Shown here: piece by piece, positions 8,967 to 18,266 of the stretch
Layout: every line of letters starts with the position of its first letter
How positions within the stretch are numbered: the first letter of the stretch is position 1
Assembly: GCA_023701125.1 (NCBI GenBank)
Contig: JAMPXO010000007.1
Location: 1 to 64,000, forward strand
DNA length: 64,000 nt
Source of the DNA: Vicinamibacteria bacterium
GTDB lineage: Bacteria; Acidobacteriota; Vicinamibacteria; Fen-336
Direction of reading: 5' to 3'
The notes under the pieces: generated by a model
Told to the model about the DNA's origin: nothing
Seen by the model: the letters and a program-made list of their open reading frames with translations, nothing else
The model's database searches: none
Position numbers and translations under genes: made by a program

Positions 8967-11462
8967 ATGGATGCCCTGAGACAGGACCTGAAGTTCGCGC
9001 TGCGCTCGCTCGCCAAGGCTCGCGGTTTCGCCGCGGTGGTCGTGCTGACGCTCGCGCTCGGCATCGGCGCCAACACCGCGATCTTCAACCTGCTGGACCA
9101 ACTGCTGCTGCGGCCGCTGCCCGTGCGCGCGCCCCACGAGCTGGTGCTGCTGCGCGACCCGGGTCCGTTCATGGGCCGCACGTTCGGCGACAACATGCTC
9201 CCCCATCCGCTGTATCGCGAGCTGCGCGAGAAGAACCCGGTCTTCTCCGGAATGCTGGCCCGCTACGCCACCACCGCCAGCGTCGGCTACCGCGATCAGA
9301 GCGAGATCGCGCGCGTCGAGCTGGTCTCCGGCAACTACTTCGAGGTGCTGGGCCTCGCCCCGGTGCTGGGCCAGTTGCTGAACCTCTCCGACGATGTGAC
9401 GCCCGGCGCCCACCCCGTCGTCGTGCTCGGCCACGGCTACTGGCAGCGCCGCTTCGGCTCGGACCCGGGCGTCGTCGGCTCCAAGGTGCTGGTCAACCGC
9501 CAGCCGATGACGGTGCGCGGCGTGGCGCCGGCAGGTTTCGGCGGGCTGGCGGTCGGCGCTGCCAGCGAGGTGTTCGTGCCGCTGGCGATGAAGGCGGCGC
9601 TGACTCCGACCTGGGACGGCCTCGACGACCGCCGCACCCGCTTCGTCAACGTCTTCGGCCGGCTCAAGCCGGGGATCACGCAGCAGCAGGCGCAGGCCGG
9701 CCTCGACGTGCTGTCGGCGGCGATCGTGAAAGAGGACATCAAGCTCTACCCCGACGCCCCCGAGCGCTTCCGCGAGCGCTTCCTCGCCAAGCGCACCCAG
9801 CTCCTGCCCGGCGCCCAGGGCCTGTCGGGCCTGCGCGACCAGTTCAGCACGCCGCTGCTGGTGCTGATGGGGATGGTGGCACTGGTGCTGGTGATCGCCT
9901 GCGCCAACGTCGCCAACCTGCTGCTGGCGCGGGCGGCGACCCGCCAGCGCGAGATCGCCATCCGGCTGGCGCTGGGCGCCGGCCGCCGCCAGCTCGCGCG
10001 CCAGTTGCTGGTCGAGAGCACGCTGCTGTCGGTCGCGGGTGGCGCGCTCGGCCTCGTGCTCGCGGTGTGGACGGGCGAGGCGCTGCTGGCCGCGCTGCCC
10101 GGCGAGCAGACGGCGCGCGCGCTGACCGCGGCCCCGGACGGGCGCGTGGTCGCCTTCGCGCTCGTGCTGTCCGTGGTCACGGGCCTGCTGTTCGGCCTGG
10201 TCCCGGCCTGGCAGGCGACCCGTCCCGACGTCGCCGGCACGCTCAAGCAGGAGACCGGCGCCGTCGTCGGCGGCGGCTCGGTGCGGCTGCGCAAGCTGCT
10301 GGTGGCCGCGCAGGTGGCGCTCTCGCTCACCCTCGTCGCCGGCGCCGCGCTGTTCGTGCGCAGCCTGACCAACGTGATCGCCCAGGACCCCGGCTATCGC
10401 ACCGAGGGCGTGATCGCGTTCAACGTCGACCCGACGCTGTCGGGCCACGACGGGGAGCGCGCGGTCCAGTTCTACGCGACGCTGCGCGACGCGTTGCTGG
10501 CCCAGCCCGGCGTCAGCGCGGCCTCCGCCTCCAGCTCCGGGCTGCTGACGGGCAGCGAGTGGCGGGTGACCGTCAGCGTCGACGGCTACCAGCCGAAGGA
10601 GGGCGAGGACATGAACCCTCACCTCGACGCGGTCGGGCCGGCGTTCTTCACGACCGTCGGCCAGCCGCTGCTCGCGGGCCGCGAGTTCGACACCCGCGAC
10701 GGCTGGAAGGCGCCGCGGGTGGCGATCGTCAACCAGACCTTCGCCCGCTACTTCTTCGGCCAGGACAACCCGATCGGCAAGCGGCTCGGCCTCGGCCGCG
10801 ACGACGCGACGTCGATCGAGATCGTCGGCCTGGTCAAGGACTCGCGCTCTGTCGACCTGCGCGGCGAGACGCCGCGCTTCCTCTACGTCCCCGACGGCCA
10901 GCTCGGCCGGGAGGCCCCGGAGCTCGGCGAGATGGTGGTGTACGTGCGCGCGGCCGACACGGCGCTGGCGGCGAGCCAGGCCCGCGAGGCGGTGCGGCGG
11001 CTCGACCCCAACCTGCCCGTCTACGAGATGAAGACGCTCGAGACCCAGCTCGGCGAGTCGGTGTTCACGGAGCGGATGGTGGCGGCGCTGGCCGCGGCGT
11101 TCGGCGCGCTGGCGACGCTGCTGGCCGGCCTCGGCCTGTACGGCGTGATGTCGTTCGTCGTCGCCCGCCGCACCCGCGAGATCGGCGTCCGTATCGCGGT
11201 CGGCGCCTCGGGCGGCCACGTCGCGACGCTGGTGCTGCGCGAGGTCGCGCTGCTCGCGGGCGTCGGCGTGGCGATCGGCCTGCCGGCCGTCGTCCTGCTC
11301 GGCCACTCGGTCCGCTCGCAGCTGTTCGGCCTCTCGCCGAACGACCCGGCGACGCTGGCCGCGGCATCGCTCGGCCTGTTCGCGATCAGCCTGCTGGCCG
11401 GCGCCATCCCGGCCCGCCGCGCCAGCACGGTCGACCCGATCCAGGCCCTGCGCAACGACTGA
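8967..11462 (+). CDS. ADOP-type duplicated orphan ABC permease (MacB/FtsX)
   Basis: An 831-residue permease with two MacB_PCD-FtsX halves. The N-terminus carries the typical ADOP opening (LKFALRSLAKARGF, then LTLALGIGANTAIF), then a periplasmic domain and three helices near residues 290-410, followed by a second half ending in the last three FtsX helices and RRASTVDPIQALRND. No ATPase gene is adjacent, which is the defining feature of this family, named from acidobacterial genomes. Substrate and energy source are unknown for the family. The ATG has CGGAGG 13 nt upstream. The DUF488 gene follows after 7 nt. Confidence 0.93.
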   Translation: MDALRQDLKFALRSLAKARGFAAVVVLTLALGIGANTAIFNLLDQLLLRPLPVRAPHELVLLRDPGPFMGRTFGDNMLPHPLYRELREKNPVFSGMLARYATTASVGYRDQSEIARVELVSGNYFEVLGLAPVLGQLLNLSDDVTPGAHPVVVLGHGYWQRRFGSDPGVVGSKVLVNRQPMTVRGVAPAGFGGLAVGAASEVFVPLAMKAALTPTWDGLDDRRTRFVNVFGRLKPGITQQQAQAGLDVLSAAIVKEDIKLYPDAPERFRERFLAKRTQLLPGAQGLSGLRDQFSTPLLVLMGMVALVLVIACANVANLLLARAATRQREIAIRLALGAGRRQLARQLLVESTLLSVAGGALGLVLAVWTGEALLAALPGEQTARALTAAPDGRVVAFALVLSVVTGLLFGLVPAWQATRPDVAGTLKQETGAVVGGGSVRLRKLLVAAQVALSLTLVAGAALFVRSLTNVIAQDPGYRTEGVIAFNVDPTLSGHDGERAVQFYATLRDALLAQPGVSAASASSSGLLTGSEWRVTVSVDGYQPKEGEDMNPHLDAVGPAFFTTVGQPLLAGREFDTRDGWKAPRVAIVNQTFARYFFGQDNPIGKRLGLGRDDATSIEIVGLVKDSRSVDLRGETPRFLYVPDGQLGREAPELGEMVVYVRAADTALAASQAREAVRRLDPNLPVYEMKTLETQLGESVFTERMVAALAAAFGALATLLAGLGLYGVMSFVVARRTREIGVRIAVGASGGHVATLVLREVALLAGVGVAIGLPAVVLLGHSVRSQLFGLSPNDPATLAAASLGLFAISLLAGAIPARRASTVDPIQALRND

Positions 11463-11469
11463 TCCCGGC

Positions 11470-11868
11470 ATGGCGATCCGCGTCGTCCGGCTCGGCAGCC
11501 CGCGCGCGAAGGGTGAAGGGCTGCGCCTGGGCACGGTGCGGCGCCCGCCGCGCGGGGTGCCGAAGAGCGAGTTCGCCGCCCGCGACTACTACGACGTCTG
11601 GCTGCCCGACCTCGCGCCCTCCGAAGCGCTCGTCAAGCTCGCGCTGCATGCCGAAGACGAAGGCGGCTGGCGGGCGTTCGTCAGGCGCTACCGCGCCGAG
11701 CTGAAGCGAGCCGAGGCCCAGCGCCTGCTGGCCTTGCTGGCCGCGCTCTCGCGAGACAGCGCGCTCGCCGTCGGCTGCTACTGCGCCGACGAGGCGCGCT
11801 GCCACCGCTCCGTGCTGCGCGAGGTCCTCGCGGAGCACGGAGCGGTGTTTGCGCTGACTACTGCTTGA
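11470..11868 (+). CDS. DUF488-family protein
   Basis: A 132-residue cytoplasmic protein with the DUF488 hallmarks: PPRGVPKSEFAARDYYDVWLP in the first half, and the cysteine-containing end GCYCADEARCHRSVL. The function of the family is not established. It follows the permease by 7 nt and probably shares its transcript, with no obvious functional link. Its last 11 bases overlap the end of the convergent secreted-protein gene. Confidence 0.85.
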   Translation: MAIRVVRLGSPRAKGEGLRLGTVRRPPRGVPKSEFAARDYYDVWLPDLAPSEALVKLALHAEDEGGWRAFVRRYRAELKRAEAQRLLALLAALSRDSALAVGCYCADEARCHRSVLREVLAEHGAVFALTTA

Positions 11869-13372
11869 CGACGAAGCTGCCGCCCCAGATCGCCTGGCCG
11901 TCCCACTGGGCGAACGCGCTCGCGAAGGTCTCCATGTCCTTCGCGCTGACCTGGCCGACGGGGGTCACGAAGTAGACGACCGTGACCCGGATCGGCTCCT
12001 CCGCGCGCGCGCCGCGGAACCCCGCGCCGGCGAAGTACGGCCCTTCACTCTCGCCGTGGCCGATCGCGACGCGGGCCAGGCCCGGCTCGCGGCGGCGCTC
12101 GGCCTCGCCCGCCATGTCCGCCATCGGCTGCTGCGACTTGGCCGTCGCCGCCGGCGCCGACTGCGCCACGACGCCGCCGGCCACGCCGCCCTCCATCGCC
12201 GGCGCGGCCGGGTAGCCGACCGGGCCCTCGTACGCGCGGCGGAACGGCGGCGTGCCCATGTTCGACGGCTGCAGCCCGGCCACGTCGCGGCGCAAGGGGA
12301 CCTGGATCAGGTAGTAGCGCTGGACGTCGACGTCCATGCCCTGCGCCTTCAGCTCGCGCTCCAGCTTCAGCAGGTCCTGGCGGTCCTCGGCGCGGCTGGC
12401 GGTGAACGGCGCGCGGGCGCCATCGACATTCGCGAACAGCAACTGGTGCTGCCCGGGCCCGACGATCGCCTCGTGGCTGCCCTCGATCACGTCGGTGATG
12501 ACCAGGTTGGTCGAGCCGTACGGGAAGATGCTGAACGTGAACGCCGCCCGCGGCGGCACGCCCTCGGGCCAGGCGCCGTGCATCGAGCGCGCGGGCACGG
12601 GCACGATCGCGAACTGGTTGGACACGATCACGTTGCGGTCGCGGGCCGCGGAGGCGATGCCCAGCTCGCGCAGCCGCTGCGGCAGCGTCTTCTCGATGGT
12701 GCGGTCGCCCACCCGCTGGTGGACCTTGATCCGCTCGGCCGGCACCATCAGCACCTTGTCGCGGAAGTTGGAGTCGCGGCGGACCGACAACGCGAGCCGC
12801 GCGGAGGCCGGGTCGGCTTCGTCGCGGCGGACCCAGATGCCGACATCCGAGATGCGGTCGCCCCACACGCTGCCCTCGTGGCGGCCGATGTCCTCCCAGC
12901 TGATCTTGACGGGATGAAAACCGCGGGCGGTGACCAGCCGCATGAAGTCGGGCTGGTGCCAGAGATTCACGGCGGAGTCGAAGTAGGCGCCCCAGGCGGG
13001 CGGCGGCACGGGCTCCGGCTGGCGGCCGCGCCCCCCGTCGCGCAGCAGGGCACCGAGTGCGGCCAGCACCTGGCGCTTGCTGGTCGCGGCGCCCGACAAC
13101 GGCAGGCCGAGGTCGGACGCGATCTGCACGGCGGCGAAGTCGACCTTGGAGTTGCCGATCCCGTGGGCCTGGGCCTCGCGCAGCGCGAGGTGGACATCCT
13201 TCAGGATGCCCTGGGCCTCGGCCGTGTTGAGGGCGATGCCCTCGGCCTGGAACGCGCGTGCAACCCGCGCAGCGTCGGGCAGCGTCGACTCGTGGGCCGC
13301 AACCGGGGCACGCCCCGGCGCCAACAGGGCGACGGCGAGGGCGATCAGGGCGACGCGGATCACTCGAGGCAT
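11858..13372 (-). CDS. Secreted protein of unknown function
   Basis: A 504-residue protein I do not recognise. It has a clear signal peptide (about residues 1-25, cleaved near PVAAHES). A helical N-terminal part of about 110 residues follows, then a mixed region with many charged and aromatic residues, including FHPVKISWEDIGRHEGSVWG. A low-complexity Gly/Ala/Met-rich stretch lies near residues 400-430, and the tail contains VTVVYFVTPVGQVSAKDME and FAQWDGQAIWGG. I use ATG 13372, which has GGTGG 5 nt upstream; a GTG 9 bases earlier lacks room for a ribosome-binding site. It is convergent with the DUF488 gene and divergent from the SRAP gene. Confidence 0.75.
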   Translation of the reverse strand: MPRVIRVALIALAVALLAPGRAPVAAHESTLPDAARVARAFQAEGIALNTAEAQGILKDVHLALREAQAHGIGNSKVDFAAVQIASDLGLPLSGAATSKRQVLAALGALLRDGGRGRQPEPVPPPAWGAYFDSAVNLWHQPDFMRLVTARGFHPVKISWEDIGRHEGSVWGDRISDVGIWVRRDEADPASARLALSVRRDSNFRDKVLMVPAERIKVHQRVGDRTIEKTLPQRLRELGIASAARDRNVIVSNQFAIVPVPARSMHGAWPEGVPPRAAFTFSIFPYGSTNLVITDVIEGSHEAIVGPGQHQLLFANVDGARAPFTASRAEDRQDLLKLERELKAQGMDVDVQRYYLIQVPLRRDVAGLQPSNMGTPPFRRAYEGPVGYPAAPAMEGGVAGGVVAQSAPAATAKSQQPMADMAGEAERRREPGLARVAIGHGESEGPYFAGAGFRGARAEEPIRVTVVYFVTPVGQVSAKDMETFASAFAQWDGQAIWGGSFVVKQ

Positions 13373-13455
13373 CGGAACCACCTTTCCCGAGCGGGGGGCC
13401 CGCTCGATCAGGACTACGGGCGAGACGGCCGGAGCATTCCGGTAGGCTTGAAGCC

Positions 13456-14091
13456 ATGTGCGGCCGCTACTCGATCACGACCCCGGGCGAGGTGCTGGCC
13501 GAGGCCTTCGGCCTCGACGAAGTGCCGCAGCTCGCACCGCGCCACAACGCAGCGCCGACCCAGGCCCTGCCCGTCGTCCGCGTCGAGGGCGGTCGCCGCC
13601 GGCTCGACCTGCTGCGCTTCGGGCTGGTCCACGGCGCCTCGCCGCTGCTGATCAACGCGCGCTCCGAGACCGCCGCGGAACTGCCGGCGTTCCGCGGCGC
13701 GTTCCGCCGGCGCCGCTGCCTCGTGCCCGCCGACGGCTTCTTCGAGTGGCGGGCGTTGCCGGGGATGAAGAAGCGTCAACCCTACTTCATCTGCGGCCGG
13801 CAGCCGGGGCCGCTGGCACTCGCGGGACTGTGGGAGGAGGCGACAGCCGGCCTGTCGTTCGTGATCCTGACCACCGCCCCCAACCCCACCGTCGCCCGCA
13901 TCCACGACCGCATGCCGGTGATCCTGCCGCCCGCGGCCCTGGCCGCGTGGCTGGACCCGGCCACGCCGGTCGATCACCTCGCGGCCCTGCTGCGGCCCGC
14001 TGCGGACGACGTGCTGACGTCCCACCCCGTCGCGCTGCTGGTCAACGACGTGCGCAACGACGGGCCTGAGGTCTGCCGCGCGCTGTTCTGA
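13456..14091 (+). CDS. SRAP/YedK (HMCES-like) abasic-site protein
   Basis: A 211-residue SRAP-domain protein. The family forms a covalent crosslink to abasic sites in single-stranded DNA through Cys2, shielding them from breakage. The expected residues are visible: MCGRY at the N-terminus (Cys2 catalytic), RHNAAPTQ (Asn), DGFFEW (Glu) and the late HDRMPVIL (His). Length is normal for bacterial YedK. Start fixed by the need for Cys at position 2. It appears to be a single-gene unit between a divergent secreted-protein gene and the FHA gene. Confidence 0.94.
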   Translation: MCGRYSITTPGEVLAEAFGLDEVPQLAPRHNAAPTQALPVVRVEGGRRRLDLLRFGLVHGASPLLINARSETAAELPAFRGAFRRRRCLVPADGFFEWRALPGMKKRQPYFICGRQPGPLALAGLWEEATAGLSFVILTTAPNPTVARIHDRMPVILPPAALAAWLDPATPVDHLAALLRPAADDVLTSHPVALLVNDVRNDGPEVCRALF

Positions 14092-14156
14092 CGCCCCGCG
14101 CCCGTACGTTGACGGCCACGCGACGCGGATCCACTATCGGCTGTGACGGAGGGAGC

Positions 14157-15371
14157 ATGATCGAAGAGCTGCGCCAGATCGACACCTCGACGGTCGAGGC
14201 GCTCCAGGCGCTGAAGCAGAACCGCACGCGGCTCGAGGACCTGGTCGCCAAGGCCGAGGAGCGCAAGACCGCCGTCTCGCCCGAGATCTACGCGCGCGTC
14301 ACCAGCGACTACGCGAAGCGGCTGGCGGACGTCGAGGCCGAGGCCAGGCCGTTGCGCGAGAAGGCGCGCGCCGAGCTGGCGCGGCTGATGACGCTGCACG
14401 CGAAGCTCGAGGCCGCGCTGGCCCAGGCCAGACTGGACCAGGAAGAGCTCGAGTTCCGCCACACCCTCGGCGAACTCGACGAGAAGCCGTACGGCGAGCG
14501 CCGCGAGGAGGTCGCACGCGCGGTCGAGCGCTGCACGGCGGACTTCCAGGACGCGGACCGGCTGAAGGGCCTGTTCGGCGAGGTACTGCCCGCGGCCGAG
14601 GAACCCGCCGCTCCGCTCTCGCCCGCACCGGTAGAGCCGGCGCCGGCTCCCGCTGCGGAGGTCACCGCTCCCGCGCCGCCGCCCCCGGCTCCGCCCCGGC
14701 CCGAGCCCGCACCGCCCAAGCCCGCACCGCGCCGCGGTGCCTCCGCGCCGCCGCCGCCGCCACCGATCAGCGAAGCCGCCGCCCCGGAGTCGATTCCCGA
14801 ACCCGACGAGTCCGAGGCGACGATCGCGGACATGCCGTCGCCGGTCGCGGACCTGCCATCGCCGCCGCCGCCGCCAGCGGCGCACAAGGCGGCCATCCCG
14901 CCGCCGCCGCCCGTCGCGGCCGCCTCGGCGGCGGCCCGCCGCTCGGTCCCGCTGCCGCCTCCGCCGCCCCCGCCGCCGTCGGCGAAACCCGCCAAGTCGC
15001 CCGCCACGGATGCGACCGTGGTGCTGTCGGCGCCGCCACCCCCGCCCGCGGCAGACCCCGGCGAGGGCACCCAGCTCGTGAGGTGGGCGCGGCTGGTGCT
15101 GATCCGCGCCGACGGCAGCGAACAGGTCTACGCCGTCGGCCCGACGGCCACCATCGGCCGCACCCGGCAGAACGACATCGTGGTCGAGGAGGCGGACGTC
15201 TCGCGCCAGCACGCGCGGGTCGTGCTGGAGAACGGCGCCTACGTGATCCGCGACCTCGGCTCCAACAACGGCACCTGGGTCAACGACGAGAAGGTCGAGG
15301 GCGCACGCACCCTCGTCCACGGCGACCGGGTCGCGATCGGCAACCAGAACTTCCGCTTCGAGCACCAGTAG
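14157..15371 (+). CDS. Coiled-coil protein with C-terminal FHA domain
   Basis: A 404-residue protein in three parts: a charged coiled-coil (about residues 1-145, with DEKPYGERREEV), a 150-residue linker of Pro/Ala runs (about 150-300), and a C-terminal FHA domain (about 310-400) with TIGRTRQNDIVV, SRQHARV and LGSNNGTWVN. FHA domains bind phosphothreonine, so it should be an adaptor downstream of a Ser/Thr kinase. No kinase gene is in the window. ATG 14157 is preceded by GGAGGGAGC. The SDH-type protease gene follows after 7 nt, suggesting a shared task. The Pro-rich linker gives unusually repetitive GC-only DNA (14590-15060). Confidence 0.9.
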   Translation: MIEELRQIDTSTVEALQALKQNRTRLEDLVAKAEERKTAVSPEIYARVTSDYAKRLADVEAEARPLREKARAELARLMTLHAKLEAALAQARLDQEELEFRHTLGELDEKPYGERREEVARAVERCTADFQDADRLKGLFGEVLPAAEEPAAPLSPAPVEPAPAPAAEVTAPAPPPPAPPRPEPAPPKPAPRRGASAPPPPPPISEAAAPESIPEPDESEATIADMPSPVADLPSPPPPPAAHKAAIPPPPPVAAASAAARRSVPLPPPPPPPPSAKPAKSPATDATVVLSAPPPPPAADPGEGTQLVRWARLVLIRADGSEQVYAVGPTATIGRTRQNDIVVEEADVSRQHARVVLENGAYVIRDLGSNNGTWVNDEKVEGARTLVHGDRVAIGNQNFRFEHQ

Positions 15372-15378
15372 GAGCCGC

Positions 15379-16401
15379 ATGGCCCGAGCCCGCCGCACCC
15401 GTCGCCCGCGCATCAAGACCCCGCCGCTGCTGTTCGAACGCACCCAGAAGGCGCTGGCCCGCGTCGCGGAGCGGGCCGAGGGTTGCGTGCTCACCTACTG
15501 GCAGTCGCCCTCGGGCTCGGTCTGCGACAACGACGTCAACGCCCTGCACGACGTGCTCTCGCACCTGGGCCCGCAGAAACACATCTCGCTACTCGTCAAG
15601 TCCGACGGCGGCAGCGGCATGGCCGCCTTGCGCCTGGTCCACCTGCTGCGCCGCTACACGAACCGGCTGACGGTGCTGGCGCCGCAGAACTGCGCCTCGG
15701 CCGCGACCATGCTGGCGCTCGGCGCCGACGTGATCCGGATGGGCCCGCTGTCGTACCTGACGGCGGTCGACACCTCGCTCGAGCACGACCTCTCGCCCGT
15801 CGACCACACCAACAACCTCGTGCCCGTGAGCAACGACGAGGTCGACCGCGTGATCCGGCTGTGGAAGGAGTCGGTCGGCAAGGACAAGGACGAGGTCAAC
15901 CCGTACCAGGAGCTCTACAAGTACCTGCACCCGCTCGTGGTCGGCGCCCTCGACCGCGCCAGCAGCCTGTCGCTGAAGCTGTGCCGCGAGATCCTCGCCT
16001 ACCACATGAAGGACGCGCGCAAGGCGGAGCGCATCGCCCGCGCGCTCAACTCCTCCTATCCCGCCCACCAGTACCCGATCACCAGCCGCGAGGCGAAGGC
16101 GCTCGGGCTGCGGGTCGAGGAGATCCCGCCCGCGGTCGACGAGGCGCTGTCCGAGCTGACCGGGCTCTACGCCGAGATGGGCCAGCGCGCGATCACGGAC
16201 TTCGACGAAGAGAACCACCACGACAACGAGATCACCAACATCGTCGAGGGGCCGGGGCTGCAGGTCCTCTTCCAGGTCGAGAAGGACTGGCACTACCGCA
16301 AGGAGGAGCGGCGCTGGGTCTCGATCAACGACGTCTCGTCCTGGTACCGCTGCGAGCGGCGCGGGCGGCGCGTCGTCAAGACGCGGCTGCACATCCGATG
16401 A
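15379..16401 (+). CDS. SDH-family Clp-fold serine proteinase
   Basis: A 340-residue cytoplasmic protein of the serine dehydrogenase proteinase family (ClpP/crotonase fold). Visible signatures are LTYWQSPSG near residue 38, the oxyanion region SDGGSGMAALRLVH, and the nucleophile segment NCASAATMLALGAD (Ser near 108). A second conserved block is GPLSYLTAVDTS. The C-terminal third (NHHDNEITNIVEGP onwards) is not recognised. It sits 7 nt after the FHA gene and overlaps the GH3 gene by 4 nt (ATGA). Unlike ClpP it is not known to need an AAA+ partner; its natural substrates are unknown. Confidence 0.85.
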   Translation: MARARRTRRPRIKTPPLLFERTQKALARVAERAEGCVLTYWQSPSGSVCDNDVNALHDVLSHLGPQKHISLLVKSDGGSGMAALRLVHLLRRYTNRLTVLAPQNCASAATMLALGADVIRMGPLSYLTAVDTSLEHDLSPVDHTNNLVPVSNDEVDRVIRLWKESVGKDKDEVNPYQELYKYLHPLVVGALDRASSLSLKLCREILAYHMKDARKAERIARALNSSYPAHQYPITSREAKALGLRVEEIPPAVDEALSELTGLYAEMGQRAITDFDEENHHDNEITNIVEGPGLQVLFQVEKDWHYRKEERRWVSINDVSSWYRCERRGRRVVKTRLHIR

Positions 16402-18167
16402 GAGCGCGGTATCGCGCGGCGGCGCTGTCGTGCGCTGCTCTCCTCCTCACGGCCTGCGCCGCCCGGTCGAACCCGGGCACCGGCACCGTTCCCGCGCCGG
16501 CGCCGAGCCCGGTCGCCGCCGTCGCGTCCCCGGCGACCGGCTGGGTGGAGCGCACGCTGGCGTCGCTCACGCTCGAGGAGAAGGCCGGCCAGGTGCTGAT
16601 GCCGGTGATCCGCGTCCACCACGCGAACCTGGCGAGCGCGGAGGCGCGGCGGCTGGAGGCGCTGGTGCGCGAGTTGGGCGCCGGCGGCTTCATCGTCTCC
16701 CGCGGCGACCCGGCGGAGACGGTCGAGACGCTGAACCGGCTGCAGCGCGCGGCCAGGGTGCCGCTGCTGGTCGCGGCCGACTTCGAGTGGGGCACGGGCG
16801 TCCACATCCTGCACGGCGGCACCTTCACGCCGTACGCGATGGCGATCGGCGCGACGGGCGACGAGCAACTGGCCCGCGCCCACGCCCGGATGACGGCGCG
16901 CGAGGCGAAGGCGCTCGGCATCCACATGGCGTTCGCGCCGGTGGCCGACGTCAACAACAACCCGGACAACCCGATCATCGCCCTGCGCTCGTTCGGCGAG
17001 GACCCGGCGGAGGTCTCGCGGCTGGCCGCGGCCTGGACCCGCGGCGCGCGCGAGGCCGGGCTGCTGACCACGGCCAAGCACTTCCCCGGCCACGGCGACA
17101 CGGGCCTCGACTCGCACCTGGTGCTGGCGACGATCAGCGCCGATCGCGCGCGGCTGGACGCCGTCGAGCTGCCGCCGTTCGTGGCCCAGGTGGCGGCCGG
17201 CGTCGAGGCGGTGATGATCGGCCACCTCGCGGTGCCCGCGCTCGACCCCTCGGGGCTGCCGGCGACGCTGTCGGCGCCGATCATGACCGGGCTGCTGCGC
17301 GAGCAGATGGGCTTCCGCGGCCTGATCGTCAGCGACGCGATGGACATGGGCGGCGTCACCGGCGGCTTCACGCCGGGCGAGGCCGCGGTGCGCTCGCTGA
17401 TCGCGGGCAACGACGTGGTGCTGATGAGCCCGGCGCCTGAGGAGGCGAAGGCGGCGATCGTCGCCGCCGTGCGCGAGGGCCGGTTGCCCTTGACACGGCT
17501 CGACGACGCCGTGCGCCGGCTGCTGGAGACGAAGGCTCTCGCCGGCCTCGACCGCAACCGCGAGACCGACCCGGCGCGGATCTGGACCGACGTCGCCCAC
17601 CCCGACGACCTGGCGCGGATGCAGGAACTGGCCGATCGCTCGCTGACGCTGGTGAAGAACGACGGTGGCGTGCTGCCGCTGTCGAACGAAGCGGGGATCC
17701 TCCACCTCACGCTGTCCGGCGATCCGCTCTACGAGCGGCTCGACGCCAGCTTCGAGGCGGAGGTCCGCCGTCGCGCACCCGGCACCGTGTCGCTGACCGT
17801 GGAGCCGCGCAGCGACTCGGAAGAGCGGGCGAAGGTCCTGGAAGCGGCGCGCCAGGCGCGGCTGCTCGTGGTCTCGGCCTTCGCGCGGGTGCGCAGCTCG
17901 AAGGGCACCGCGGCGCTGCCCGACGACCTGGCGGCATTCCTGCGCGAGGTGCTGGCGCTCGGCAAGCCGGCCGTGGTGATCAGCTACGGCAGCCCCTACC
18001 TGCTGCGGCAGGCACCGGAGGCACCGGCCTACGTGGCGGCGTACGGCCACTCCGGCTTCGCGATCCGGGCCGTGGGCAAGGCGCTGTTCGGCGAGATCCC
18101 GTTCGTCGGCCAGCTCCCGGTCACGCTTCCGGACCTGTACCCGCGCGGCCACGGCCTGCCCCGGTAG
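16398..18167 (+). CDS. GH3 beta-N-acetylhexosaminidase lipoprotein (NagZ-like)
   Basis: A 589-residue glycoside hydrolase family 3 enzyme. It begins with a lipoprotein signal (lipobox LLTAC, Cys near residue 20). The GH3 N-domain has the NagZ signature KHFPGHGDTGLDSH and the catalytic Asp in VSDAMDMGG. A second, GH3_C-like domain follows from about residue 380. NagZ enzymes remove GlcNAc from muropeptides. This one is longer than cytoplasmic E. coli NagZ (about 340) and resembles the two-domain lipoprotein type found in Gram-positives. ATG overlaps the upstream stop by 4 nt. Peptidoglycan recycling in the periplasm is the likely role. Confidence 0.9.
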   Translation: MRARYRAAALSCAALLLTACAARSNPGTGTVPAPAPSPVAAVASPATGWVERTLASLTLEEKAGQVLMPVIRVHHANLASAEARRLEALVRELGAGGFIVSRGDPAETVETLNRLQRAARVPLLVAADFEWGTGVHILHGGTFTPYAMAIGATGDEQLARAHARMTAREAKALGIHMAFAPVADVNNNPDNPIIALRSFGEDPAEVSRLAAAWTRGAREAGLLTTAKHFPGHGDTGLDSHLVLATISADRARLDAVELPPFVAQVAAGVEAVMIGHLAVPALDPSGLPATLSAPIMTGLLREQMGFRGLIVSDAMDMGGVTGGFTPGEAAVRSLIAGNDVVLMSPAPEEAKAAIVAAVREGRLPLTRLDDAVRRLLETKALAGLDRNRETDPARIWTDVAHPDDLARMQELADRSLTLVKNDGGVLPLSNEAGILHLTLSGDPLYERLDASFEAEVRRRAPGTVSLTVEPRSDSEERAKVLEAARQARLLVVSAFARVRSSKGTAALPDDLAAFLREVLALGKPAVVISYGSPYLLRQAPEAPAYVAAYGHSGFAIRAVGKALFGEIPFVGQLPVTLPDLYPRGHGLPR

Positions 18168-18176
18168 AGACAGAGA

Positions 18177-18233
18177 AGCCTGCGCGTGCCTCCCAGAGCG
18201 GCACGACGCAGGCTGAAACCCCGCAAGGCGGGG
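18177..18233. terminator. Two strong hairpins between converging GH3 and ferredoxin genes
   Basis: A 14-bp stem with one bulged A (AGCCTGCGCGTGCC at 18177-18190 against the complementary arm at 18200-18214) is followed by CCCCGC-AAG-GCGGGG (18219-18233). There is no T-tract on either strand. Convergent position makes a bidirectional transcript end likely. Confidence 0.6.
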
Positions 18234-18266
18234 CGACGAGGTGACGGATGAGGCCGTGAGGCCGGC

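Noticed and set aside
14590-15060. Pro-codon repeats in the FHA gene as an assembly artefact
   Set aside because: The frame stays open across the stretch into a perfect FHA domain, and the repeat units vary, as in normal Pro/Ala linkers.
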